From Acidimicrobiales bacterium (lineage in GTDB: Bacteria; Actinomycetota; Acidimicrobiia; Acidimicrobiales; Poriferisodalaceae): a stretch of DNA of 64,000 nucleotides. The stretch is from NCBI GenBank assembly GCA_030743005.1, contig JASLTG010000016.1, positions 1 to 64,000 of the forward strand. The letters run 5' to 3'. Position 1 is the stretch's first letter, and each line of letters opens with the position of its first letter. This document shows, in pieces, positions 50,778 through 59,416 of this stretch. A program made the translations under genes and the position numbers. Below the pieces are notes generated by a model that saw only the letters and a program-made list of their open reading frames with translations, did not search any database and was not told where the DNA came from.

Positions 50778-51892
50778 GATTGTGGCCGCGGCTCTCTGGG
50801 TAATCCGAGGATTCTTTCCCCGATGATGTTTCGAAGAATCTGAGTGGTGCCACCCATGATTGTGTATGCGGGTGCATATATGAGGTTTCGCGACACTCTG
50901 TTGCTCAACATCGATTCTGCCCCAGTTATGTAACCGACGAAGTTAGCTACCTTCTGTTCAAACTCGGTACACCAAGTCTTTGTAACCGCCGAGTATTGAG
51001 GAAATGGATTTTGTCTCAATACGTTCCGAAGCACCATGTCGCGCCCGATCTTGTATCCGGTTTCTATGTGAGCCATCTCTTGTCGAACTAGAGGACTTTT
51101 AGTGTCTGCTAATTCTTTAGTGTCTAGGTACAAACGTTGATTTGAAGCAAGGCGGTCAATGCCGCCGCGTTCGTGTTCGAGTTGGCGCATCGTTTGACCA
51201 AAGCTGTTGTTGAGTTCACCTACAAGATTCTCTCCAGGTACCAGTACATCGTTGAAGAACACTTCGTTGAAATGAGAATCCCCGGAAGCGTCTTTGATGG
51301 GTTTTATTTCGATACCGGGTGATTTCATGTCGACAATGAATTCACTCATGCCTTTGTGTGGAGGAGCCTCCAGGTCAGTGCGGCATATCAAATAGCACCA
51401 GTCAGCAGATTGGGCGCCGCTCGTCCAAATCTTTTGACCATTTACAACCCAGTTCGAGCCATCTTTGATTGCTGTGGTGCTAATTCCGGCCACGTTGGAT
51501 CCAGCATCAGGCTCTGACATACCTATGCACCATTTGGATTTACCTTGTCGCATCGCCGGCAAGAATCGTTCCTGTTGTTCAGGAGTGCCGTAGGCGAGTA
51601 GCACTGGACCGATTTGTCTGTCTGGGAAGAACGACCCGGCCATGGGAGCGCGTCCTAGCAGTAGCTGTTCTGTTACAACGAATCGTTCAATTTCAGGACG
51701 TCCGTCGCCCCCTTTGTCGATCGGCCAGGTCATGCCGATCCAACCTTTTTCGGCCAGCCTTAGCGTGAATTCGTCGCTGTACCCAACTAGCCAACCGTCA
51801 TCGGTGTTGAACAAATCGGACGTTGCTTCAGCGACCCATTGACGGGCTTCCGCCGCTAGGTCATCGAATTCTTGTGGCCAGGTGTAATCCAT
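50774..51892 (-). CDS. Acyl-CoA dehydrogenase
   Basis: This 372-residue flavoprotein is an acyl-CoA dehydrogenase. Family stretches are GKSKWCIGMSEPDAGSNVAG, GQKIWTSGAQSADWCYLICR and, at the end, YTIMGGTTQILRNIIGERIL. It oxidises an acyl-CoA at C2-C3 and passes electrons to ETF. The frame is open to 52069, but the ATG at 51892 fits the family start. TACGCT lies 9 nt before it, which would give a two-base leader. It is divergent from the quinone oxidoreductase with 73 bp between them and overlaps the phosphatase by four bases. Confidence 0.9.
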   Translation of the reverse strand: MDYTWPQEFDDLAAEARQWVAEATSDLFNTDDGWLVGYSDEFTLRLAEKGWIGMTWPIDKGGDGRPEIERFVVTEQLLLGRAPMAGSFFPDRQIGPVLLAYGTPEQQERFLPAMRQGKSKWCIGMSEPDAGSNVAGISTTAIKDGSNWVVNGQKIWTSGAQSADWCYLICRTDLEAPPHKGMSEFIVDMKSPGIEIKPIKDASGDSHFNEVFFNDVLVPGENLVGELNNSFGQTMRQLEHERGGIDRLASNQRLYLDTKELADTKSPLVRQEMAHIETGYKIGRDMVLRNVLRQNPFPQYSAVTKTWCTEFEQKVANFVGYITGAESMLSNRVSRNLIYAPAYTIMGGTTQILRNIIGERILGLPREPRPQS

Positions 51893-51952
51893 TGGGTTCT
51901 GAGCGTAGCCAAGACCCTTGGCTTCCAGCGATTTTGGTTGGTTGATTACCGC

Positions 51953-51958
51953 TAACCT
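51953..51958 (+). promoter_or_regulatory. -10 box of a leaderless promoter (quinone oxidoreductase)
   Basis: TAACCT is 7 nt before the ATG at 51966. Confidence 0.6.
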
Positions 51959-51965
51959 CGCCCGA

Positions 51966-52946
51966 ATGCGAGCAGTGGTGATAACCGAATACGGCAATGA
52001 GGACGTTTTAGAAGTCCAAGAGGTACCGGACCCCAGCCCAGGACCTGACCAGGTGGTGGTTGGTGTCACGGCGTCAGCGATGAACCGAGCAGACTTACTT
52101 CAACGAGTCGGCCAATACCCCGCACCGGGTCCCAAACCTGTGCATGAGATACCGGGTTTGGAGTACTCGGGGGAGATCGTGACGGTTGGTTCGGAGGTCT
52201 CAAACTGGTCTGTGGGTGATGCGGTCATGGGCATAGTCTCGGGCGGAGCAATGGCTGAGATGGTGGTTACCCATGAACGAATGCTTCAGTCTGTTCCTCG
52301 CGGCATCAGCGTTGCTGACGCAGCGGCGATCCCCGAGGTCTTTATGACCGCTCACGACGCGCTCGTCACTCAAGGAACTCTCAGTTCGGGTGGTCGAGCA
52401 TTGGTTCATGCAGGGGCGTCGGGTGTGGGAACTGCAGCTATACAAATAGCAAAGGCTCTAGGAGCTGAGATAGCAGTGACGTGTTCATCTAGCAAGGTCG
52501 CAGCCTGCCGAGATTTAGGGGCGGATTTAGTGGTTGATTACACCCAGCAAGATTTTGTGGAGGCCATAGAAGGTTGGACTGAAGGCGTAGGAGTCGACGT
52601 TGTTCTTGATGTTGTTGGTGGCGACTATCTAGCCAAGAACGTTCAGTGCGTGAAGGTTCAGGGGCGGATAGTCCAAGTTGGGGTTATGGGTGGGCCGATG
52701 GCTTCATTTGCGCTGGGCGCTCTGTTGCCCAAGAGAGCTTCTTTGATAGGAACTGTGTTGCGTTCAAGGCCGATTGAACAAAAGATTGAGGCTAATCAAC
52801 GTTTCGTGTCGGAGTTGTTGCCACGGTTCGATGATGGGAGCCTCAAGCCCGTTATCGATTCGAGGTTCTCGTTAGATGAGATATCGGAAGCTCACGCTTA
52901 CATGGACACAAACGCAAATATTGGGAAGATACTGATTGATATCTGA
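51966..52946 (+). CDS. NAD(P)H quinone oxidoreductase, PIG3/zeta-crystallin type
   Basis: This 326-residue MDR-family protein lacks the catalytic zinc of alcohol dehydrogenases. The opening RAVVITEYGNEDVLEV and NRADLLQRVGQYPAPG match the PIG3 group (TIGR02824). The nucleotide-binding HAGASGVGTAAIQIAKALGA is intact. It reduces quinones or enones with NADPH. The frame begins at 51918, but the ATG at 51966 has a TAACCT box 7 nt upstream. It converges on the citrate synthase gene. Confidence 0.9.
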   Translation: MRAVVITEYGNEDVLEVQEVPDPSPGPDQVVVGVTASAMNRADLLQRVGQYPAPGPKPVHEIPGLEYSGEIVTVGSEVSNWSVGDAVMGIVSGGAMAEMVVTHERMLQSVPRGISVADAAAIPEVFMTAHDALVTQGTLSSGGRALVHAGASGVGTAAIQIAKALGAEIAVTCSSSKVAACRDLGADLVVDYTQQDFVEAIEGWTEGVGVDVVLDVVGGDYLAKNVQCVKVQGRIVQVGVMGGPMASFALGALLPKRASLIGTVLRSRPIEQKIEANQRFVSELLPRFDDGSLKPVIDSRFSLDEISEAHAYMDTNANIGKILIDI

Positions 52947-52964
52947 GGTAATTCTTCAGATGAA

Positions 52965-54236
52965 TTAGCGGTTTGAGATCGGCACGTAGTCGCGCTCGTC
53001 AGGTCCCGTGTACATCTGTCTCGGGCGATAAATCTTCTGCTCTGGGTCATCAAGCATTTCCTGCCAGTGAGCAAGCCAGCCTGGTGTTCGGCCAATGGCG
53101 AACAACACTGTGAACATGTCCATAGGGAAGCCCATTGCCTCGTAGATCAACCCAGAATAAAAGTCGACATTGGGGTAGAGGTTTCGATCGATGAAGTAAG
53201 GGTCGTTCAAAGCGACTTCCTCTAACTTCATAGCTATGTCCAAGAGCGGGTTCAGTCCCGTGACTTCGAAAACTTGGTCAGCAGTCTTTTTGATGATGGT
53301 GGCTCTCGGGTCATAGCTCTTGTAAACCCGGTGTCCGAATCCCTGAAGGAGAGTTTCACCCGACTTAACTTTTTCGACGTAGGCCGTGACGTTGTCGAAG
53401 CTGCCGATGTCGTGGAGCATGTGAATGACGGCTTCATTGGCGCCGCCGTGTAGTGGACCATAGAGGCCACAAGTCGCGGCGGCGACAGCTGAGTATGGGT
53501 CTGCGTTACTTGAACCGACTGTTCTCATAGTCGTTGTCGAACAGTTCTGTTCGTGGTCTGCGTGAAGAATCAAAAGAATGTCAAGAGCCCGAGTGAGGAT
53601 GGGGTCGGGTTCATAACCCGGGTCGGCAACATTCCACATCATTCGAAGAAAGTTGCCGGTATATCCCAAATGGTTGACCGGATATTCGTATGGAAGGCCT
53701 AGCCGGTTCTTGTAGGCAAAAGCTGCCATTGTTGGCATCTTGGCTATCAGTCGGTGGGTCTGGATTAGCCGGTTGTGAGGGTCGCTTATGTCTTTTGCTT
53801 CTGGGTAGAAGGTTGATAGCGCTGCAACGGTAGAGACCAAAGTTCCCATTGGGTGGGCGTCGTAACGCAAGCCCTTCATAAATTGAGCAATATCTTCGTG
53901 AACGTATGTGTGATAGGTGATGTGGTGCACCCATTCTTCGGCTTCGGCTTCGGTAGGAAGTTCGCCGTTGAGCAGTAGGTAACAAACTTCCAGGAAGTTT
54001 GAGTGTTCGGCGAGTTGTTCTATGGGGTACCCGCGATAGCGAAGGATGCCGTTTCCGCCGTCTATGTAGGTGATTTTGCTGTTGCAGTTGGCTGTAGACA
54101 TGTAGGCCGGGTCATAAAACCACATTCCTTTGTCAAGCTCGCGAAGAGCGGCCGAGGAGATCGTGCCATCCACAATTGGCACTGTGACTGTTTCTCCGCT
54201 GCGGTTGTCTGTGATCGTGAAGGACTCTTCGGACAC
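52965..54236 (-). CDS. gltA: Citrate synthase
   Basis: This 423-residue protein is a type II (hexameric-type) citrate synthase. The catalytic residues are in LYGPLHGGANEAV (His), FGHRVYKSYDPRA (His) and FYSGLIYEAMGFP (Asp region). It condenses oxaloacetate and acetyl-CoA in the first TCA step. The start is a GTG at 54236 with AAAGGA before it. Upstream is a 196-bp gap to the carboxyltransferase; apart from the ordinary leader I see nothing else in it. Confidence 0.95.
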   Translation of the reverse strand: MSEESFTITDNRSGETVTVPIVDGTISSAALRELDKGMWFYDPAYMSTANCNSKITYIDGGNGILRYRGYPIEQLAEHSNFLEVCYLLLNGELPTEAEAEEWVHHITYHTYVHEDIAQFMKGLRYDAHPMGTLVSTVAALSTFYPEAKDISDPHNRLIQTHRLIAKMPTMAAFAYKNRLGLPYEYPVNHLGYTGNFLRMMWNVADPGYEPDPILTRALDILLILHADHEQNCSTTTMRTVGSSNADPYSAVAAATCGLYGPLHGGANEAVIHMLHDIGSFDNVTAYVEKVKSGETLLQGFGHRVYKSYDPRATIIKKTADQVFEVTGLNPLLDIAMKLEEVALNDPYFIDRNLYPNVDFYSGLIYEAMGFPMDMFTVLFAIGRTPGWLAHWQEMLDDPEQKIYRPRQMYTGPDERDYVPISNR

Positions 54237-54432
54237 GATTATTCCTTTGCATTCTGTACGTCTTGTATGTCGACAATGGGGCCAAGCCCTCAGGTGCGCC
54301 GTTGCACAGCTTGATAATCCCCGCCCGGACCGTACCTCAAGTTGAAGCGTTTCGCCTCTTTCAGTGAGCCAGTTTTTTGTGATGCTTACTGAGAACTAAT
54401 TGGATTCTGTGCCCGATGCGACATCAAGCGGA

Positions 54433-55782
54433 TCAAAGTGGTGAATTGTCGTGCCGTCGTCGCGGCAATTGTTCTCGTTTTGAACTGAAGAGCTCAACGA
54501 GGTCAACTAGTTCTTGTCGTGTGTCAGCTGGGTCAATTACTGCGTCGACGAATCCACGTTCTGCTCCGACATATGGGTTTAAGTAGGTCTCTTCGTATTC
54601 TTCTACCCAGGTAGCTATTGTCTCCTCGGATTCGCCTCGTTGCAGAATCTGAGCAGCCTGGGTTGCTCCCATCACGGCGATCTCTGCTGTGGGCCAGGCA
54701 AGGTACGCGTCGTTGCCCATCGTTTTGGAGTCCATAACTATGAAGGCTCCGCCATATGATTTTCTCAGCACTAACGAGATTCTCGGAACGGTTGCTCTTG
54801 CGTAGGCGAACGCCATTTGGGCGCCGTGTCTGATCATTCCTCGCCATTCAAGGTCCTTGCCGGGGTAGAACCCGGGGGTATCCACCAAGGTGATTATGGG
54901 CAAATTGAATGCGTCGCACATGGAAACGAAACGCGCCCCTTTTTGGGAAGCTGGTATGTCTAGGGTTCCGGCAATTGCCATCGGTTGATTGGCGATGATT
55001 CCGACAGGTCTGCCGCCCATGCTTGCTAGGCCCGTAACGAGATTCTCTGCCCAGCCGCCTCGCAGTTCCAAGAAATCGTTGTCATCGACAATTAAACCGA
55101 CAACGTCGCGAACGTCATAAGAACCGGTGGGTGTATCGGGGAGAAGGTCTCCGGCTTCTGGAGTTTTCCTGTCAACAGGGTCTGCGGTCGTGAGGAACGG
55201 TGCTTCGCTGCGATTGTGGTCGGGTAGGAAGCGGAGAATGTCGCTGATTGTTGGGAGCACGTCATCATGGGAAACAACGATGCTCGCCGCTCCGGTGTCT
55301 CGGTAGTGGACAGCAGCTCCCCCTAATTCTTCGACGTCGACTTGGACCCCGGTCATTTGTTGCACTGGAACTGGTCCGCTTACGAAGGCGTAGGCGTCAT
55401 CGGCCATCACTACTATGTCGGCGAGTCCTATGAGTAGAGCGGTTCCTGAAACTGCTGGTCCTGTTACTCCAGCCAGGATTGGGACTACACCGGATGCCTT
55501 TGCAAGCACTCGCGCAGCTCGACCCCATCCATCAAGAGCGGCGACGCCGTGGTTTGCATCTGCACCCGAAGAAGCGAGCAGTAACACGATTGGGAGATGC
55601 TTCTCTAAGGCCAGAGCTGCGGCGGCGGTAAGTGTGTCGCCATCTTCTGGGGTGAGCGCTCCTCGATGTTCTGGGTCTTCGGCTCTGATAAGCATGACTG
55701 AGCGACCGTCAAGATCGTGTACGCCGGCAACGGCGTGGGCCGGGGTGCCTTGACGTATCTGCAGGTTGCTGGGAGTCGTCAC
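54433..55782 (-). CDS. Biotin-dependent carboxyltransferase (short PccB/AccD-like)
   Basis: This 449-residue protein is a carboxyltransferase of acyl-CoA carboxylases. The C-terminal half has LELRGGWAENLVTGLASMGG, DTPGFYPGKDLEWRGMIRHG and LVLRKSYGGAFIVMDSKTMG, all strongly conserved. The N-terminal crotonase half is shorter than the family (about 510-530 residues) and lacks the usual first 50-60 residues. The start is a GTG at 55782, backed by TACGCT at 7 nt. It is adjacent to a LysR gene on the same strand, 56 bp apart. No biotin carboxylase is in the window, so its partner is elsewhere. Confidence 0.85.
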   Translation of the reverse strand: MTTPSNLQIRQGTPAHAVAGVHDLDGRSVMLIRAEDPEHRGALTPEDGDTLTAAAALALEKHLPIVLLLASSGADANHGVAALDGWGRAARVLAKASGVVPILAGVTGPAVSGTALLIGLADIVVMADDAYAFVSGPVPVQQMTGVQVDVEELGGAAVHYRDTGAASIVVSHDDVLPTISDILRFLPDHNRSEAPFLTTADPVDRKTPEAGDLLPDTPTGSYDVRDVVGLIVDDNDFLELRGGWAENLVTGLASMGGRPVGIIANQPMAIAGTLDIPASQKGARFVSMCDAFNLPIITLVDTPGFYPGKDLEWRGMIRHGAQMAFAYARATVPRISLVLRKSYGGAFIVMDSKTMGNDAYLAWPTAEIAVMGATQAAQILQRGESEETIATWVEEYEETYLNPYVGAERGFVDAVIDPADTRQELVDLVELFSSKREQLPRRRHDNSPL

Positions 55783-55789
55783 ATGATTG

Positions 55790-55795
55790 AGCGTA
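55790..55795 (-). promoter_or_regulatory. -10 box of a leaderless promoter (carboxyltransferase)
   Basis: TACGCT on the minus strand is 7 nt before the GTG at 55782. Confidence 0.6.
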
Positions 55796-55838
55796 GGCGA
55801 GTTAGGCAGGCTAGTAGTGCTGTTAGGTCTAAGCGGTC

Positions 55839-56756
55839 TCAAACAGCGGTGAGCCCTTGGATGCTCGGTGCTTGATCTCGAACTACGCGTCTGAGCACAT
55901 CTCTAGTCGCTGAGGCCGGTGCCGAAAGCATTCCTCGACGACGAATAGCTAATCCGACAAGGCGTCGGGGCATGTCTTGAAGCGTCAGTACAGCCCACCC
56001 GCCTCGACCGATCCATGCTGGTATCGCTGTTACCGGAACGATAGCCGGCGCATAACCCTGAAATGCCATCGTTGCGGCGAGTCGGATGCCATCAAGCTCA
56101 GCAATGGTGCGCAGCACTACGTTTTCTTGTCGGGCCTTGTCGTCGATTAATACTCGAAGGTTCGAACCCGGGGGGCTAAGTAACAGGTCGTGCATTGCGA
56201 GTTCACCAATGTGGATTGGTCTATCTCCGTCAACGGCGAGAGGATGCCCATCTGGTGCTATGACGACTAGTTGTTCTTCAAATAGTGGGGTAGTGAATAA
56301 CTCGTCATGTTGAAGAGGTGTGTTTATGACGGTTAAGTCCAGGTCGCCGTGTTCGAGGAGTGGGATTAGCGCCGTCGTGGTCGAATCTATAACGGTGGTG
56401 ACGACGTCTGGAAAGCTGCGGCTTAGTTCATCCAATAATGGTGGCAATAGCCAACGTCCGGTGGTACCGATAATCCCGATCCGTACTTGGCCGCTCACTC
56501 TTGATGTCATGGATGTGACGTCATCGCGCAGGGCGGCGAGTTCTGTGTTTATTCGTCGAGCTCGTGTCAGTACGGCTTGACCTTCAGGGGTTAGTTCACC
56601 AGCGCTTCTGTCTACAAGTATCGCTCCGAGGTCGTCTTCGAGGCGCGCTATGTGAGTTGAAATGTTGGATTGGACCGTGTCCAACGCGCGAGCTGCGGCA
56701 GAAAAGCGGCCGTGTTCAGCTACCGCTGCAAGGGCGTCAAGCTGTTTGAGTTCCAT
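55839..56756 (-). CDS. LysR-family transcriptional regulator
   Basis: This 305-residue protein is a LysR regulator. The N-terminal winged helix-turn-helix reads KQLDALAAVAEHGRFSAAAR then VQSNISTHIARLEDDLGA. The rest is a periplasmic-binding-type effector domain (QVRIGIIGTTGRWLLPPLL). It likely senses a small acid. The start at 56756 follows a -10 box TAGGCT at 6 nt. Upstream lie three ATCTAT-type half sites, a probable autoregulatory operator. It faces away from the 6C RNA and may control it or the carboxyltransferase (inference). Confidence 0.9.
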   Translation of the reverse strand: MELKQLDALAAVAEHGRFSAAARALDTVQSNISTHIARLEDDLGAILVDRSAGELTPEGQAVLTRARRINTELAALRDDVTSMTSRVSGQVRIGIIGTTGRWLLPPLLDELSRSFPDVVTTVIDSTTTALIPLLEHGDLDLTVINTPLQHDELFTTPLFEEQLVVIAPDGHPLAVDGDRPIHIGELAMHDLLLSPPGSNLRVLIDDKARQENVVLRTIAELDGIRLAATMAFQGYAPAIVPVTAIPAWIGRGGWAVLTLQDMPRRLVGLAIRRRGMLSAPASATRDVLRRVVRDQAPSIQGLTAV

Positions 56757-56762
56757 GAATTC

Positions 56763-56768
56763 AGCCTA
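56763..56768 (-). promoter_or_regulatory. -10 box of a leaderless promoter (LysR)
   Basis: TAGGCT on the minus strand is 6 nt before the ATG at 56756. Confidence 0.65.
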
Positions 56769-56784
56769 CTCGAATAGGTGTAGC

Positions 56785-56814
56785 TATCTATTTTATAGAT
56801 CAAAAGTATCTATA
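56785..56814. promoter_or_regulatory. LysR-type operator candidate
   Basis: ATCTAT at 56786-56791 pairs with ATAGAT at 56795-56800 across TTT, and a third TATCTATA follows at 56807-56814. The spacing places it about 30-60 bp upstream of the LysR start, where an autoregulatory site would be. Confidence 0.5.
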
Positions 56815-56894
56815 AGTTCGACTTGATGAATGACCGATGGGTAACTAAGGTGAAAACTGTCGGGAACAAACGGCTTCCCCCGAGTCGCTCGACA

Positions 56895-57003
56895 TTTAAT
56901 GATCGCCACCAAGGTGCCCCCCACCTAGGCGGTCAGCCGAGGCGGAGCATCCCTGCTCCTTACGGCTCTTGAAACCGGCCCGCCCCCCGGGCCGGTTTCC
57001 TAA
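56895..57003 (+). ncRNA. 6C small RNA
   Basis: Two hairpins with C-only loops define this RNA. The first pairs AGGTG with CACCT around CCCCC (56912-56926), inside a GATCGCC/GGCGGTC outer stem. The last pairs GAAACCGGCCCG with CGGGCCGGTTTC around CCCCC (56972-57000). A third hairpin, GGAGCA/TGCTCC, lies between them, and a TTACGGC stretch follows it. This matches the actinobacterial 6C RNA motif. The final stem is a 12-bp perfect hairpin that may also end transcription. The exact ends are not fixed by sequence. Confidence 0.88.
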
Positions 57004-57051
57004 TTCAGAGCGGAAGTTTGGTTAATTCGTTAACCGATAGTTCGCTGAGAG

Positions 57052-59331
57052 TTAGATGGAAGCCTTGATGATATTTAAGGCAGACCCAGCCCTGAACCAA
57101 TTGACCTGTTGGGCGCTAAACGTATGGTTGGTGGAGAACGACCAAGTGCGGCCTTCGGGTGTTGTGACTTCAACCTGGACCTGTTGGCCAGGCGAAAGTT
57201 GAGCCAAGGAACGCACCGCGATGCGGTCATCTTCGCCGATTTGTTCGTAGTCGCCAGGATCAGCAAATGTCAGAGGAAGCATGCCCTGTTTCTTCAGGTT
57301 CGTTTCGTGGATTCTCGCAAATGAGCGCGCGATTGCGACCAAACCGCCGCGGAACCTTGGTTCCATCGCAGCATGTTCACGACTTGAACCTTCGCCCATA
57401 TTTTCGTCACCGACGACTACCCACCCCTGATTGGCCTCATGGTATTCGCGAGCTATTTCCGGAAAGGTCTGCGTAGCGCCCGTCAGCTGGTTTTTCCCGT
57501 GGCCCACTTCGTAGCCATCGAAAGCATTCACCGCTCCCAGATAAAGGTTTCCCGAAATGTTTTCGAGGTGACCGCGATATTTCAACCAGGGTCCTGCCAT
57601 AGAAATATGGTCAGTTGTGAACTTTCCTTGGGCTTTGACGAGAATAGGAAGGGCCTCATAGTCGTTACCGTCCCAGGCCTCAAACGGCTCGAGCAGTTGA
57701 AGTCGGTCAGAGGTCGGGGCGACCTTCACTTCGATGTCAGACCCTTGGGCGGGTGGTGCAACGAAAGTATTTTGACCGGAGTCGAAGCCTTCTGGTGGCA
57801 GTTCGATGCCAACAGGAACTGACAGAGCTACCTCGTCTCCCTCGTCGTTGGTCAAAGTATGAGTCAGGGGATCGAAATCGATCGTTCCAGCAAGAGCCAA
57901 GGCCATAACAGTTTCGGGTGAAGTAACGAAAGCGAGTGTCGCTGGATCACCGTCGTTTCTCTTGGGGAAATTGCGGTTATAGGAGGTGACGATGACATTA
58001 GCTTCACCGGTGGTATGTCCCTCCTCAGCGGTTCTATCCCATTGACCTATGCATGGTCCGCAGGCATTTGCGAGAACGGTCGCCCCTAAAGCTTCGAAAT
58101 CGGCCAAGAGTCCATCGCGTTCGATGGTCGCCCGTACTTGTTCTGATCCGGGTGTAATGAGGAGTTTGGATTTGGCGGTTAGTCCATTAGCTGCGGCCTC
58201 GCGAGCGATGCTGGCTGCTCTGGTGATGTCTTCGTAACTCGAGTTCGTGCATGAACCAATGAGCGCAGCACTAATAGTTGAAGGCCAGCCGTTAGCTTTT
58301 GCTTCTTCGCCTAAGGCGCCTACCTCTCTAGCTAAATCAGGTGTATGAGGTCCGTTGATATGGGGGCTTAGCGTTGACAAGTCGATTTCAATTACCTCGT
58401 CGTAGTAGGCCGCAGGATTTTCGATGACTTCGTCGTCTGCTCGAAGGTGTTCGGCCACTTCGTTTGCTAAATCGGCGACGTCTTCGCGTCCAGTTGACTT
58501 CAGGTAACGGCTCATTGCTTCGTCGTAACCAAAGAGTGAAGTTGTGGCGCCAATCTCGGCCCCCATGTTGCAAATGGTCGCTTTCCCAGTGCAACTCAAC
58601 GACTCTGCCCCTGGACCAAAATATTCAACAATTGCCCCAGTCCCGCCCTTGACGGTCAATATTTCAGCGACTTTCAAGATGATGTCTTTGGGAGCAGTCC
58701 AGCCAGACAACTCTCCTGTCAGATGAACTCCGATTGCCTTCGGCCATCGGACATTCCATGCGAACCCGGTCATCACATCGACTGCGTCGGCTCCTCCCAC
58801 CCCAACAGCGATCATTCCGAGTCCACCCGCGTTAGGAGTGTGGCTATCAGTGCCGATCATCATCCCACCGGGGAAGGCGTATTGTTCGAGCACGACCTGA
58901 TGGATTATGCCGCTTCCCGGCATCCAGAATCCGGCCCCGTATTTCGCACAGACACTTTGGAGGAAATCGTAAACCTCTTCGTTGTTTTCACTTGCGGTTA
59001 GAAGATCGGTTTTCCCATCGTCCCTTGCTTGAATTAGGTGATCGCAATGGGTGGTAGTGGGCACTGCAACCTCAGGTAGGCCAGCCGTCATGAACTGAAG
59101 CCAAGCCATCTGTGCGGTGGCATCTTGCATCGCTACCCGGTCGGGGTGTAGATCGACGTAGCTAGCGCCCCGGTCTAACTGTTGATCTTCTGATGCGAGG
59201 TGATTGATGAGAACCTTTTCTGCCAGTGTGAGTGATCGCCCCAACTTTTCGCGTCCCATCACAGTGCTGTCAGCAAGATTGGCGTAAACGTTTGTGATGA
59301 GCTCTATAGGAGTGCTCGCTGCTACTGGCAT
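57052..59331 (-). CDS. acn: Aconitate hydratase (mitochondrial-type)
   Basis: This 759-residue protein is an aconitase of the mitochondrial/ACO2 type. The [4Fe-4S] Cys are in [11 protein letters not shown] and [11 protein letters not shown]. The substrate-binding [11 protein letters not shown] and the catalytic [15 protein letters not shown] are intact. It isomerises citrate in the TCA cycle. The length is close to that of ACO2 (about 780). AGAGGGA lies before the ATG at 59331. An inverted repeat lies 45 bp upstream. It is transcribed towards the 6C RNA. Confidence 0.95.
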   Translation of the reverse strand: MPVAASTPIELITNVYANLADSTVMGREKLGRSLTLAEKVLINHLASEDQQLDRGASYVDLHPDRVAMQDATAQMAWLQFMTAGLPEVAVPTTTHCDHLIQARDDGKTDLLTASENNEEVYDFLQSVCAKYGAGFWMPGSGIIHQVVLEQYAFPGGMMIGTDSHTPNAGGLGMIAVGVGGADAVDVMTGFAWNVRWPKAIGVHLTGELSGWTAPKDIILKVAEILTVKGGTGAIVEYFGPGAESLSCTGKATICNMGAEIGATTSLFGYDEAMSRYLKSTGREDVADLANEVAEHLRADDEVIENPAAYYDEVIEIDLSTLSPHINGPHTPDLAREVGALGEEAKANGWPSTISAALIGSCTNSSYEDITRAASIAREAAANGLTAKSKLLITPGSEQVRATIERDGLLADFEALGATVLANACGPCIGQWDRTAEEGHTTGEANVIVTSYNRNFPKRNDGDPATLAFVTSPETVMALALAGTIDFDPLTHTLTNDEGDEVALSVPVGIELPPEGFDSGQNTFVAPPAQGSDIEVKVAPTSDRLQLLEPFEAWDGNDYEALPILVKAQGKFTTDHISMAGPWLKYRGHLENISGNLYLGAVNAFDGYEVGHGKNQLTGATQTFPEIAREYHEANQGWVVVGDENMGEGSSREHAAMEPRFRGGLVAIARSFARIHETNLKKQGMLPLTFADPGDYEQIGEDDRIAVRSLAQLSPGQQVQVEVTTPEGRTWSFSTNHTFSAQQVNWFRAGSALNIIKASI

Positions 59332-59375
59332 TTAATTTCCCTCTTCGGTACTCGCGCTGGTGGGTGCTCTAACGA

Positions 59376-59397
59376 AGGCACGCCTTTTAGCGTACCT
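59376..59397. promoter_or_regulatory. Inverted repeat upstream of aconitase
   Basis: AGGCACGC and GCGTACCT (8 bp including one G-T pair) are separated by six bases. It sits 45-66 bp before the aconitase start and shows no T-run, so an operator or leader hairpin is more likely than a terminator. Confidence 0.45.
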
Positions 59398-59416
59398 CGC
59401 CACTATTGGTTCGATT

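Noticed and set aside
54003..54314. Plus-strand frame at the 5' end of citrate synthase.
   Set aside because: It lies antisense to a certain gene and is a typical shadow.
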